Assembly: GCA_966250385.1 (NCBI GenBank)
Contig: CBINHC010000011.1
Coordinates: 62,001-126,000 of the forward strand
DNA length: 64,000 nucleotides
Direction of reading: 5' to 3'
From: DASWTL01 sp966250385
GTDB lineage: Bacteria > Bacteroidota > Bacteroidia > Sphingobacteriales > Sphingobacteriaceae
The notes under the pieces are model-generated. The model made no database searches, was not told where the DNA came from, and was given only the letters and a program-made list of their open reading frames with translations. The position numbers were made by a program, and so were the translations under genes. Below, piece after piece: positions 1 through 7,198 of the stretch. Numbering within the stretch: the stretch's first letter is position 1; every line of letters begins with the position of its first letter.

Positions 1-816
1 TTCGGATCTCGTAAGACCCGCCCCTTTTTTTGCCAGCGCCCGGACAATATTAATGTGATTTTGAGCTCCGTCAAATAAGGAATGAAACAGGTTCCTGAAC
101 TCATCCTGCAGAAGTCCTTCTTTAGTGAAGCAAAGCCGGTCAATCGTTTGGGCAGCACTTTCCCCCGGTTCAACTTCCTTCAGGTATTGTGGGATGCCGC
201 CCATGACCATGTAAAGCTGTAATACCTGATACTTGTCAAGTTTTACCTTCCTGTATTTTAAATATGCATCAGTTTCGCCCACGGTGAATGGTAAAAGGCG
301 AATTCTACGGGTGACCCTGTTATGGAGCCCTCCACGGTTATTAAGAACCTTCTTAATCATCCAGGCCGCTGCAGATCCGCAGATCACAACCACCAGATTC
401 TTTTGTTTGGAAGCCCAGCTGTTCCAGAAATTTTCAAAGGCGGGGAGGAACCCTGACCTCGGCGTATCGATCCATGGAAACTCATCGAAGAATATAATCG
501 TCCGCTCTTTGGGCAGGATAGGTACCAGGTATTGCTTCAAGAGTTCAAAGGCTTGCAACCAGGAGAGGGGACGGGCGACCGGGAGTCCGCCGGCGGCAGC
601 AGTTAATGATAGCGCGAAATTTTCCAACTGTTGTTCCAGGGACGCATGATGCATGCCCGAAAACTCAAAGCGCGGGATTCTGCTAAACCCATTTCTGATC
701 AGGTAAGTCTTGCCAACCCGTCTCCGTCCGTAAACTGCCACGAGCTCCGCTTCCGGGGAACTTTCAATTTTCTCCAGCAATGCTAACTCATTCTCTCGGC
801 CTATGATAGGTTCCAT
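1..816 (-). CDS. AAA-family ATPase (ATPase_2/AAA_14 type), 3' end outside window
   Basis: The minus-strand frame is open from an ATG at 816 to the window edge (272 residues, C-terminus missing). A Walker A motif GRRRVGKT lies at residues 30-37, a Walker B strand IIFFDEFPW at 107-115, a sensor-1-like strand VVVICGSAA at 143-150 and the MGGIPQYL segment at 205-212. This set is typical of the archaeal/bacterial ATPase_2 (AAA_14) family, stand-alone P-loop proteins that often carry a C-terminal DUF234 or nuclease-like domain. The molecular role of the family is not established. The gene is probably a single unit driven from the dyad-rich region just upstream. Family assignment is firm; function and the missing C-terminal domain are unknown. 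Confidence 0.85.
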   Translation of the reverse strand, partial: MEPIIGRENELALLEKIESSPEAELVAVYGRRRVGKTYLIRNGFSRIPRFEFSGMHHASLEQQLENFALSLTAAAGGLPVARPLSWLQAFELLKQYLVPILPKERTIIFFDEFPWIDTPRSGFLPAFENFWNSWASKQKNLVVVICGSAAAWMIKKVLNNRGGLHNRVTRRIRLLPFTVGETDAYLKYRKVKLDKYQVLQLYMVMGGIPQYLKEVEPGESAAQTIDRLCFTKEGLLQDEFRNLFHSLFDGAQNHINIVRALAKKGAGLTRSE

Positions 817-842
817 CCAACGAAAATAAATAAATTCTTTGA

Positions 843-988
843 GATTTGGCGCGATATAATAAGCTATATTACGCCAAATCTATACTAAATAAGGCCGATT
901 TGGCGCGATTTAATTTTCTATATCACGCCAAATCTATACTTTTTAATAGGGTTTTGGCGCGTTATTAGGAAGTATACTACGCCAAATC
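843..988. repeat. Array of three 38-bp imperfect dyads, exact 54-bp period
   Basis: Three inverted-repeat units occupy 843-880, 897-934 and 951-988. Each is 38 bp and their starts are exactly 54 bp apart. The left arm is GATTTGGCG (GTTTTGGCG in the third) and the right arm is CGCCAAATC in all three. In unit 1 the pairing continues inside as ATATA/TATAT after a 2-bp mismatch. The two 16-bp spacers both begin with TATACT. The array ends about 27 bp upstream of the ATPase start codon at 816 and lies in the intergenic region shared with the plus-strand gene from 1075. A multi-site operator or the recognition region of the ATPase system is inferred; no function is known. Confidence 0.85.
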
Positions 989-1047
989 GCGACATTTGGG
1001 TTGCCCGGTGTCGTATGATGGTGTATTTCATTCCCAACAGCCGCTTC

Positions 1048-1070
1048 AGATCAGCTGATCTTTAACTTTG
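1048..1070 (+). promoter_or_regulatory. 14-bp palindrome next to a -7 box TAACTTTG
   Basis: AGATCAGCTGATCT at 1048-1061 is a perfect palindrome. It is followed directly by TAACTTTG at 1063-1070, which fits the Bacteroidota -7 consensus TAnnTTTG. The palindrome would sit in the promoter spacer of the gene starting at 1075 or 1108, a usual place for a repressor operator. No good -33 TTG is seen at the right distance, so the promoter call is tentative. Confidence 0.4.
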
Positions 1071-1074
1071 CGAT

Positions 1075-1665
1075 GTGAATGACTTGTTAAACCGACTAAA
1101 TCGGACCATGACCAAGTTGTCTGTGCTTCAAACCGGGAGTCTGGTTTGCCAGGGACATCATTCTGTGAAGGACCTCCTTGAGCTTACCTTCCATCAAAAA
1201 CCGGAAGTAGCCTTTCGTGCTTCCCGGGTGCTTGAGCAGGTGGTCACCGGCCGTTTTGAGACGTTTCAGCCGTGCCTGGGTGATTTCCTCAGACAATACC
1301 ATTTCCAGGAGAATCCAAGCTGCCGGCGCCATTATGGGAAGATCATGGCTTTTCTGCTGGAAAATCGGGGTATTCCCGATTTTGACCCCGATCCTGTTAT
1401 TGAAGCAACGTTTGACTGGCTGATCGACGCACGTACGCCGGTAGCCGTGAAGGTTCATTGTCTCGAAGTATTATCACATTTGAGCCAGAAAAATGAAGGA
1501 GTCTTATTACATCACGTATATCCACTTTCTGCATTTTTTAAACCAGATAACCGAATTTTCGCCGATTATCTAACTGTAGATTTACAGATCTGGTTTCGGA
1601 AAACAACCGGCGAAAGCTGGATGTCAAAAAATCATCGTGTTAGCCTCCGAATTTTCGCCCCATGA
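1075..1665 (+). CDS. HEAT-repeat-like conserved protein with aberrant C-terminus
   Basis: The 196-residue product is mostly alpha-helical in pattern, with helix-pair-like segments such as VAFRASRVLEQVV and VAVKVHCLEVLSHL. It resembles small HEAT-type proteins common in Bacteroidota, some of which databases mislabel as adenylosuccinate lyase. The frame opens with GTG at 1075; an ATG at 1108 (MTKLSVLQTG) is an alternative and gives a more usual distance from the TAACTTTG box at 1063. After about residue 155 the sequence stops looking helical and runs into an imperfect DNA duplication (1551-1688), so the native C-terminus may have been replaced. No enzymatic motif is visible and the function is unknown. 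Confidence 0.6.
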   Translation: MNDLLNRLNRTMTKLSVLQTGSLVCQGHHSVKDLLELTFHQKPEVAFRASRVLEQVVTGRFETFQPCLGDFLRQYHFQENPSCRRHYGKIMAFLLENRGIPDFDPDPVIEATFDWLIDARTPVAVKVHCLEVLSHLSQKNEGVLLHHVYPLSAFFKPDNRIFADYLTVDLQIWFRKTTGESWMSKNHRVSLRIFAP

Positions 1666-1688
1666 GTCGTAGATTTAGAAATTTCGGA
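1551..1688. repeat. Imperfect direct duplication at the 3' end of the HEAT-like gene
   Basis: CCGAATTTTCGCC occurs at 1551-1563 and again at 1647-1659. Each copy is followed by GTAGATTTA and then by TTTCGGA, the second copy being a few bases shorter. Within each unit the 5' CCGAA and 3' TTCGG can pair, so each could fold as a hairpin. The units lie inside and just past the last 40 codons of the HEAT-like gene. They could be remnants of a small palindromic element; no terminal features or target duplication were identified. Confidence 0.5.
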
Positions 1689-1707
1689 CTTTACCTTACT
1701 TCTGGCG

Positions 1708-2559
1708 ATGAACTACACCTATCTGAATACTGAATTTATCGATGCCACCAAAGCGGTCCTGCCCGTGACGGATCTGGCCATCCAGCGCGGTTACGGTATT
1801 TTTGATTATCTAAAGGTCGACAGGGGCGTTCCGCTTTTCTTCCATGACCATTTGGACCGGTTCTTTGCCTCGGCAGCCAAAATGGATCTCCCCTTGCACG
1901 CGGACCGGGAGGAACTCCGGTCAGTCGTTCATGAACTGGTCCGAAGAAACAAGCTGGAGCTGTCGGGTATCAGGCTCACCCTGACTGGCGGTGTATCGCC
2001 GGACGGATATCAGATTGCCGAACCGAACCTGATCATTACCCAGCTGCCCCTGAAGGAACGGGATCCCGGGCTGGTTGAGCGCGGCCTTAAACTGATTACC
2101 TTCCCGTACCTCCGGCAACTCCCCGATGTCAAGACCATCGACTACATCATGGCCATCCGGCTGCAGCGGGTGATCCGTGAAATGCAGGTGGACGACGTGC
2201 TTTACCAGCATGACGGCCTGGTCTCAGAATGCCCCCGGACCAATTTCTTTATCGTGACCGGTGAGCAGGAAGTCCGGACGGCGGCTTCCGGGATCCTGGA
2301 AGGAGTAACGCGGAATAGGGTGCTGGAGATCGCGCGGACCGTGTACCCGGTGTTCACCGGACCGCTGCATGTGGACGACATCCGGAACGCCCGCGAAGCG
2401 TTTATTACCAGTACGACCAAGGGGGTGCTCCCGGTCACAGAAATTGACGGACAGGTCGTGGGCGACGGCAGCCCCGGCCCGGTCACCAGGTACCTGGATG
2501 AGCAGCTTGCGTCCCTGAAAGAAGAGTACAAAAGTACCTATACATCGGTATACCTGTGA
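1708..2559 (+). CDS. Class IV aminotransferase (PLP-dependent; BCAT/D-amino-acid transaminase/ADC-lyase fold)
   Basis: The 283-residue protein has the usual fold-type IV layout. The opening YLNTEFIDATKAVLPVTDLAIQRGYGIFDYLK carries the substrate/PLP-side strand, the probable Schiff-base lysine is Lys142 in VKTIDY, and SECPRTNFFIV and ILEGVTRNRVLEIAR form the PLP phosphate-binding part. The family transfers amino groups between branched-chain or D-amino acids and 2-oxo acids, or cleaves aminodeoxychorismate; the sequence alone does not decide which. No biosynthetic operon surrounds the gene, so the substrate is open. It starts at the ATG at 1708, which gives full family length. Confidence 0.85.
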   Translation: MNYTYLNTEFIDATKAVLPVTDLAIQRGYGIFDYLKVDRGVPLFFHDHLDRFFASAAKMDLPLHADREELRSVVHELVRRNKLELSGIRLTLTGGVSPDGYQIAEPNLIITQLPLKERDPGLVERGLKLITFPYLRQLPDVKTIDYIMAIRLQRVIREMQVDDVLYQHDGLVSECPRTNFFIVTGEQEVRTAASGILEGVTRNRVLEIARTVYPVFTGPLHVDDIRNAREAFITSTTKGVLPVTEIDGQVVGDGSPGPVTRYLDEQLASLKEEYKSTYTSVYL

Positions 2560-2704
2560 GGGACTCCCTAATGTCATGATACCCTGAGCCTGCCACTGCC
2601 AGTATCGATGTTCGAATCGCGGTTGGGATGATTAGTTTCCCGTTTTTCGACTATTTTCATAATTTGTACCGGTAACAAAACGGAAATCGCAAACTCTATT
2701 CAAT

Positions 2705-3496
2705 ATGAGAACAAACCATGAAATTGATTACCGCATTTTCGGGGAAGAGATGCAGTACGTAGAGATCGAACTCGATCCGCAGGAAACCGCGATCGCCGAA
2801 GCCGGCGCTTTCATGATGATGGAAGACGGCATCCAGATGCAGACGATCTTCGGTGACGGCAGCCAGGCGCAGTCCGGAGTGCTGGGTAAACTGTTCAGTG
2901 CCGGAAAGCGCCTGCTGACCGGGGAGAGCCTGTTCATGACCGCTTATACCAACATGATCGGCGGAAAGCGCCGGGTCAGTTTCGCATCGCCCTACCCGGG
3001 AAAGATCATACCACTGGACCTGATGGAACTCGGCGGCCGCATTACCTGCCAGAAGGACGCCTTCCTGTGTGCGGCGAAAGGGGTAAGCGTAGGCATCGCC
3101 TTCCAGCGCAGACTGGGAACCGGGCTTTTCGGCGGAGAAGGATTTATTATGCAGAAGCTCGAAGGCGACGGCATGGCTTTCGTTCACGCTGGCGGACATG
3201 TTGTCGAAAAGGTGCTTCAGCCCGGTGAGCTGCTTAAGATCGATACGGGCTGTATCGTCGCCTTTACCCATGGAGTGGATTATGACATCCAGTTCGTAGG
3301 CGGCATCAAGAATACTATTTTCGGTGGTGAAGGCGTGTTCTTCGCTACCCTGCGGGGACCCGGAAAGGTGTGGATCCAGACGTTGCCTATCAGCCGGCTT
3401 GCCAGCAGGATCCTGGCATTCGGCACCTATAACCGCAAAGAGGAGGGAAGTATCCTGGGCGGTCTGGGCAATCTCCTGGATGGTGACGGCCGCTAA
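2705..3496 (+). CDS. TIGR00266/AIM24 family protein
   Basis: The 263-residue product starts MRTNHEIDYRIFGEEMQYVEIELDP and has the repeated beta-strand, glycine-rich pattern of the AIM24 (TIGR00266) family, for example AEAGAFMMMEDGIQMQT and GIKNTIFGGEGVFFATLRGPG. Bacterial members are about 230-270 residues, so it is full length. The family has a tryptophan-RNA-binding-attenuator-like beta fold and no established bacterial function; a mitochondrial relative supports inner-membrane organisation. There is no signal peptide and no catalytic motif. It stands alone, 208 bp upstream of ftsK start-region DNA and with a separate promoter candidate in between. Confidence 0.85.
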   Translation: MRTNHEIDYRIFGEEMQYVEIELDPQETAIAEAGAFMMMEDGIQMQTIFGDGSQAQSGVLGKLFSAGKRLLTGESLFMTAYTNMIGGKRRVSFASPYPGKIIPLDLMELGGRITCQKDAFLCAAKGVSVGIAFQRRLGTGLFGGEGFIMQKLEGDGMAFVHAGGHVVEKVLQPGELLKIDTGCIVAFTHGVDYDIQFVGGIKNTIFGGEGVFFATLRGPGKVWIQTLPISRLASRILAFGTYNRKEEGSILGGLGNLLDGDGR

Positions 3497-3543
3497 TCTT
3501 TGAGATTGGCGCTTTTTAACCCGTCCCAATGGTCTATTAACTT

Positions 3544-3551
3544 TATATTTG
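3544..3551 (+). promoter_or_regulatory. -7 box TATATTTG upstream of ftsK
   Basis: TATATTTG matches the Bacteroidota TAnnTTTG element exactly and lies 23 bp before the ftsK start codon at 3575. No clear TTG -33 element is seen at 18-20 bp, so this rests on one box only. Confidence 0.4.
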
Positions 3552-3574
3552 CCTGTTAAATTTTTCAGAAGCGA

Positions 3575-6172
3575 ATGCCCCAGAGAGGAAACCAATTTAA
3601 AGCGAACTCTTTTCGTGAAGAGCCAGCAACCAGAACGCCCCGACAGCCCAGAACACCGAAGGAGAAGACGGAGATCCTGCCCAGGTTCAATTTTGACCAG
3701 GGTCGGGCGGTCAAGATACTCGGCTTATTTTTCCTGGTGCTGTCCCTGTATTTCCTGGTAGCCTTTACTTCTTACCTGTTCACCTGGCAGGAAGATCAGA
3801 GCTACGTGATGGACTCCAACGGGGGATGGGCAAACCTGTTCAGGACCCAGGAAGAACTCGCCCTCCGGGGCCTGGACCATCCTGTTGTCGAGAACTGGCT
3901 GGGTAAGTTCGGTGCCCTGTTGTCCCACCAGTTCATTTACGAATGGTTCGGGATCGCTTCGTTTCTGTTTATCGGGATTTTCTTTATCGTCGGCTACCGC
4001 CTGCTTTTCAAGGTAAAACTGGTTTCGCTGGCCAAGGCACTGGGATACTCGTTTTTCCTGCTGGTATTCATCACCGTCACCATCGCGTTTTTCCACGGGT
4101 TCGTTTCAGACTATCCGCATTTCCTGGAAGGGGAATTCGGGTTCTGGACCAACCGGCTCCTTGAGGCCCAGATCGGGAACGCAGGTACGGCAGGCCTTCT
4201 CGGTTTCGCCGGTCTGACGGCACTGATTATCGCCTACAATATTGATTTCAAGATCCCGGAACGCAAAAAACAACCGGCTTACGCCATACCCGAAGTGAAC
4301 GAGGATATCGAACTGGAGGAAGAGATCCGTTCTGAGCCGGTCGAGTTTCCGCTGCGCAACCGTGCCCGCCGCGAGCCCCCGGTTACACCGGTCTTTGAAG
4401 CGGCTGCCGAACCTGTGCGGCAGGAACCGGCTCCTGCACCGGTATTTGGGTCACCCGTGGCGACGGAACCCGTGCATGAACCGGAAGTACTGCTCCCGGT
4501 GAATCACGTTCCTTTTGAGACCACCGCGGCTGTCGTCCAGGAGCTGGCCGCTGAGCCTGCCGTTGAACCGGTTGCTGAGAAGCCCCAGCCCAGCCTGACC
4601 ATCGAGCGGAACGAAGAAGAGAAGAAAGCCAGCGAGCTGGTCGCACAATTTGGAACCTATGATCCGAAGCTGGATCTTTCCAGTTATAAGAATCCGCCGC
4701 TGGACCTGCTGGAGAACTACGGGACCAATAAGATTTCCGTGGATGCCGGTGAGCTGGAAGCGAACAAAAACAAGATCGTTGAGACCCTCAACCACTACAA
4801 TATCGAGATCGATAAGATCAAGGCGACCATCGGTCCTACGGTGACGCTCTATGAGATCATTCCGGCTCCGGGGGTCCGGATCTCGAAGATCAAGAACCTG
4901 GAGGATGACATCGCCCTGAGCCTTGCGGCCCTCGGCATCCGGATCATCGCTCCGATGCCGGGTAAAGGGACCATTGGTATCGAGGTGCCGAATTCCCACC
5001 CGGAAATGGTTTCCATGCGCTCGGTACTGGCTACCGAGAAGTTCCAGAATACGACCATGGACCTGCCGATAGCCCTCGGGAAGACGATCTCCAACGAGGT
5101 GTATATCGCTGACCTGGCGAAAATGCCGCACCTGCTGGTGGCCGGAGCCACCGGTCAGGGTAAATCGGTCGGGATCAACTCCATCCTGGTGTCACTCCTG
5201 TATAAGATGCACCCTTCCCAGCTGAAGTTCGTGCTTGTGGATCCGAAGAAGGTGGAGCTCACCCTGTTCCGTCAGATCGAACGGCACTTCCTGGCCAAGC
5301 TGCCGGGTGAGGAGGACGCGATCATCACCGACACCAAGAAAGTGATCAATACACTGAACTCCCTGTGTATCGAGATGGATCAGCGGTATGATCTCCTTAA
5401 GAACGCCCAGGTGCGGAATCTGAAGGAGTACAATCAAAAATTTATCAACCGCAAATTAAACCCTAACGATGGTCACCGGTTCTTACCATTTATCGTACTG
5501 ATCGTCGATGAGTTTGCCGACCTGATGATGACGGCGGGAAAGGAAGTGGAAACGCCGATCGCAAGACTTGCCCAGCTGGCACGTGCGGTGGGTATCCACC
5601 TGGTGATCGCTACCCAGCGTCCGTCGGTCAATATCATCACCGGTACGATCAAGGCGAACTTCCCGGCCCGTCTGGCTTTCCGGGTATTGTCCAAGATCGA
5701 CTCGCGGACGATCCTCGATTCAGGCGGGGCGGACCAGCTGATCGGAAGGGGAGATATGCTGCTGGCGACCGGCAGCGACCTGATCCGGCTCCAGTGCGCG
5801 TTCGTCGATACGCCGGAAGTGGAGCGGATCTCCGATTTTATCGGGGCGCAGCGCGGCTATCCGTCGGCATGGATGCTGCCGGAGTACGTCGACGAGAACG
5901 GGGAGGGGGCGTCTGCGAAGGATTTTGATCCGGATGACCGGGATCCGATGTTTGAGGATGCGGCAAGACTGATCGTTCTCCACCAGCAGGGGTCAACCTC
6001 CCTGATTCAGCGGAAGCTGAAACTGGGGTATAACCGGGCCGGCCGGATCATTGACCAGCTCGAGTCTGCAGGTGTCGTAGGGCCTTTTGAAGGCAGCAAG
6101 GCGCGGGAGGTCCTGCTGCCGGATGAATACAGCCTGGAGCAGTTCCTGGACAATTTAAATAAGAAAGATTAG
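3575..6172 (+). CDS. ftsK: DNA translocase FtsK
   Basis: This 865-residue protein has the complete FtsK/SpoIIIE layout. Four transmembrane segments lie at roughly residues 50-70, 115-140, 155-175 and 205-225, followed by a Glu/Pro/Ala-rich linker to about 350. The translocase alpha and beta domains follow, with Walker A GATGQGKS near 523 and Walker B LIVDEFADLMM further on. A C-terminal winged-helix gamma domain (from about 790, MFEDAARLIVLHQQGSTSLIQRKLKLGYNRAGRIIDQLE) would read KOPS polarity sequences. It pumps DNA at the division septum and activates XerCD resolution of chromosome dimers. The lolA gene follows 13-14 bp downstream and is probably co-transcribed. Confidence 0.97.
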   Translation: MPQRGNQFKANSFREEPATRTPRQPRTPKEKTEILPRFNFDQGRAVKILGLFFLVLSLYFLVAFTSYLFTWQEDQSYVMDSNGGWANLFRTQEELALRGLDHPVVENWLGKFGALLSHQFIYEWFGIASFLFIGIFFIVGYRLLFKVKLVSLAKALGYSFFLLVFITVTIAFFHGFVSDYPHFLEGEFGFWTNRLLEAQIGNAGTAGLLGFAGLTALIIAYNIDFKIPERKKQPAYAIPEVNEDIELEEEIRSEPVEFPLRNRARREPPVTPVFEAAAEPVRQEPAPAPVFGSPVATEPVHEPEVLLPVNHVPFETTAAVVQELAAEPAVEPVAEKPQPSLTIERNEEEKKASELVAQFGTYDPKLDLSSYKNPPLDLLENYGTNKISVDAGELEANKNKIVETLNHYNIEIDKIKATIGPTVTLYEIIPAPGVRISKIKNLEDDIALSLAALGIRIIAPMPGKGTIGIEVPNSHPEMVSMRSVLATEKFQNTTMDLPIALGKTISNEVYIADLAKMPHLLVAGATGQGKSVGINSILVSLLYKMHPSQLKFVLVDPKKVELTLFRQIERHFLAKLPGEEDAIITDTKKVINTLNSLCIEMDQRYDLLKNAQVRNLKEYNQKFINRKLNPNDGHRFLPFIVLIVDEFADLMMTAGKEVETPIARLAQLARAVGIHLVIATQRPSVNIITGTIKANFPARLAFRVLSKIDSRTILDSGGADQLIGRGDMLLATGSDLIRLQCAFVDTPEVERISDFIGAQRGYPSAWMLPEYVDENGEGASAKDFDPDDRDPMFEDAARLIVLHQQGSTSLIQRKLKLGYNRAGRIIDQLESAGVVGPFEGSKAREVLLPDEYSLEQFLDNLNKKD

Positions 6173-6185
6173 TTAATTAGTGTGT

Positions 6186-6851
6186 ATGAAAGTGAACGGG
6201 ATGAAAAAAGTATTAGTTAGTGCGGGGCTGTTGCTTTGGACCGCTGTGCAGGTGTCGGCCCAGACCGATGCCCGGGCCCAGGCGATCCTGGCAGACGTCA
6301 GCAAGAAATACAAGGCTTACGATGTGATCAAAGCAGATTTTACGTTTACCATTGATAATCCGCAGGCAAAGATCAGGGAAAGCCAGGCCGGAACCCTGTA
6401 TGCCCGGTCGAAGACCAACCAGTATAAGGTTGTCCTCAAAGACCAGGAGCTGATCAGTGACGGGAAGAACCAGTGGACCTATCTGAAGTCCGATAAGGAG
6501 GTTCAGTTGAACGATGTAAGCACCTCCGGTGATGCGTTCAACCCGGCCAAGCTTTTTACCATGTATGAGAAAGGCTTCAAATCCCTGTATAACGGCGAGA
6601 CGAAAATGAATGGCCGGACGTACTATACGATCGACCTGACCCCAACGGACGCCAAGACCTCCTTTTTCAAGGTGCGGCTGCGGATCGATAAAGCGACCCG
6701 TACGATCAGTAACGCTATTCTGTTTGACAAGGGCGGAAACCGGTATACCTATGCGATCAAGGGCTTTGCGCCCAATGTGAACGTACCGGCCTCGACGTTT
6801 ACTTTCGATCCGAAAAAACATCCCGGGGTTGAAGTTGTTGACCTCCGGTAA
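6186..6851 (+). CDS. lolA: Outer-membrane lipoprotein carrier protein LolA
   Basis: The product has an N-terminal signal peptide (KKVLVSAGLLLWTAVQVSAQ) and a LolA-type beta fold: AILADVSKKYKAYDVIKADFTFTIDNPQAK, then GTLYARSKTNQYKVVLKDQELISDGKNQWTYL. LolA binds mature lipoproteins released by LolCDE and carries them across the periplasm to the outer membrane. Possible starts are GTG 6180, ATG 6186 and ATG 6201; the last gives the tidiest signal peptide (MKKVLVSAG), and 6186 is listed as the first ATG. The gene is coupled to ftsK by a gap of about 13 bp and ends in a strong terminator at 6870. Confidence 0.93.
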   Translation: MKVNGMKKVLVSAGLLLWTAVQVSAQTDARAQAILADVSKKYKAYDVIKADFTFTIDNPQAKIRESQAGTLYARSKTNQYKVVLKDQELISDGKNQWTYLKSDKEVQLNDVSTSGDAFNPAKLFTMYEKGFKSLYNGETKMNGRTYYTIDLTPTDAKTSFFKVRLRIDKATRTISNAILFDKGGNRYTYAIKGFAPNVNVPASTFTFDPKKHPGVEVVDLR

Positions 6852-6869
6852 CCTTTAAATTTTTTTGTG

Positions 6870-6910
6870 GAAAGGGTTCGGTCTCAGGACTTGAACCCTT
6901 TCTTTTTTTT
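6870..6910 (+). terminator. Rho-independent terminator after ftsK-lolA
   Basis: GAAAGGGTTC (6870-6879) pairs perfectly with GAACCCTTTC (6893-6902), giving a 10-bp stem with a 13-nt loop. Eight T residues follow directly (6903-6910). Confidence 0.85.
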
Positions 6911-6919
6911 CTATTTTTG
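6891..6919 (+). promoter_or_regulatory. Promoter candidate overlapping the lolA terminator
   Basis: TTG at 6891-6893 and TATTTTTG at 6912-6919 are 18 bp apart, matching the Bacteroidota -33/-7 arrangement. The -33 element lies in the 3' arm of the lolA terminator. Transcription would begin close to the ATG at 6926, implying a nearly leaderless message. T-tracts after terminators can imitate the -7 box, hence the low confidence. Confidence 0.35.
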
Positions 6920-6925
6920 AAATCC

Positions 6926-7198
6926 ATGCTTTCATACACTCAACATACACTGGATAAACTGGAATCGCTGTTCAAGGCGCTGGACTATCGTGTTCGCTAT
7001 GAGAAGGGTGCCTTCAAGACGGGCGCCTGTGTGCTGGACAACAGCCGGGTGATCGTGGTGAATAAGTTTTCCAATCTGGAGAGCAAGATCAATGCGCTGG
7101 CAGATTTGCTTCGAACCATTGCTGCCGATGAAGCGTTATTGGATGACAAACAGAAGAAATTGCTTTACAGCATCAAACAAATCAGTCTGGAGTTTTGA
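6926..7198 (+). CDS. Small conserved hypothetical protein
   Basis: This is a 90-residue protein (MLSYTQHTLDKLESLFKALDYRVRYEKGAFKTGACVLDNSRVIVVNKFSNLESKINALADLL), helical at both ends with a short beta hairpin (ACVLDNSRVIVVNKF) in the middle. The frame extends 9 bp upstream to a TTG at 6917, but the ATG at 6926 is preferred. It has no signal peptide or known motif. Its stop codon overlaps the TTG start of the metallo-hydrolase gene (TTGA), so the two are translationally coupled and may work together. Similar short proteins occur in Bacteroidota, but no function is known to me. Confidence 0.75.
   Translation: MLSYTQHTLDKLESLFKALDYRVRYEKGAFKTGACVLDNSRVIVVNKFSNLESKINALADLLRTIAADEALLDDKQKKLLYSIKQISLEF

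Noticed and set aside
843..988. CRISPR array
   Set aside because: Only three units, each itself a long palindrome, with 16-bp AT-rich spacers that resemble each other and no cas genes nearby.
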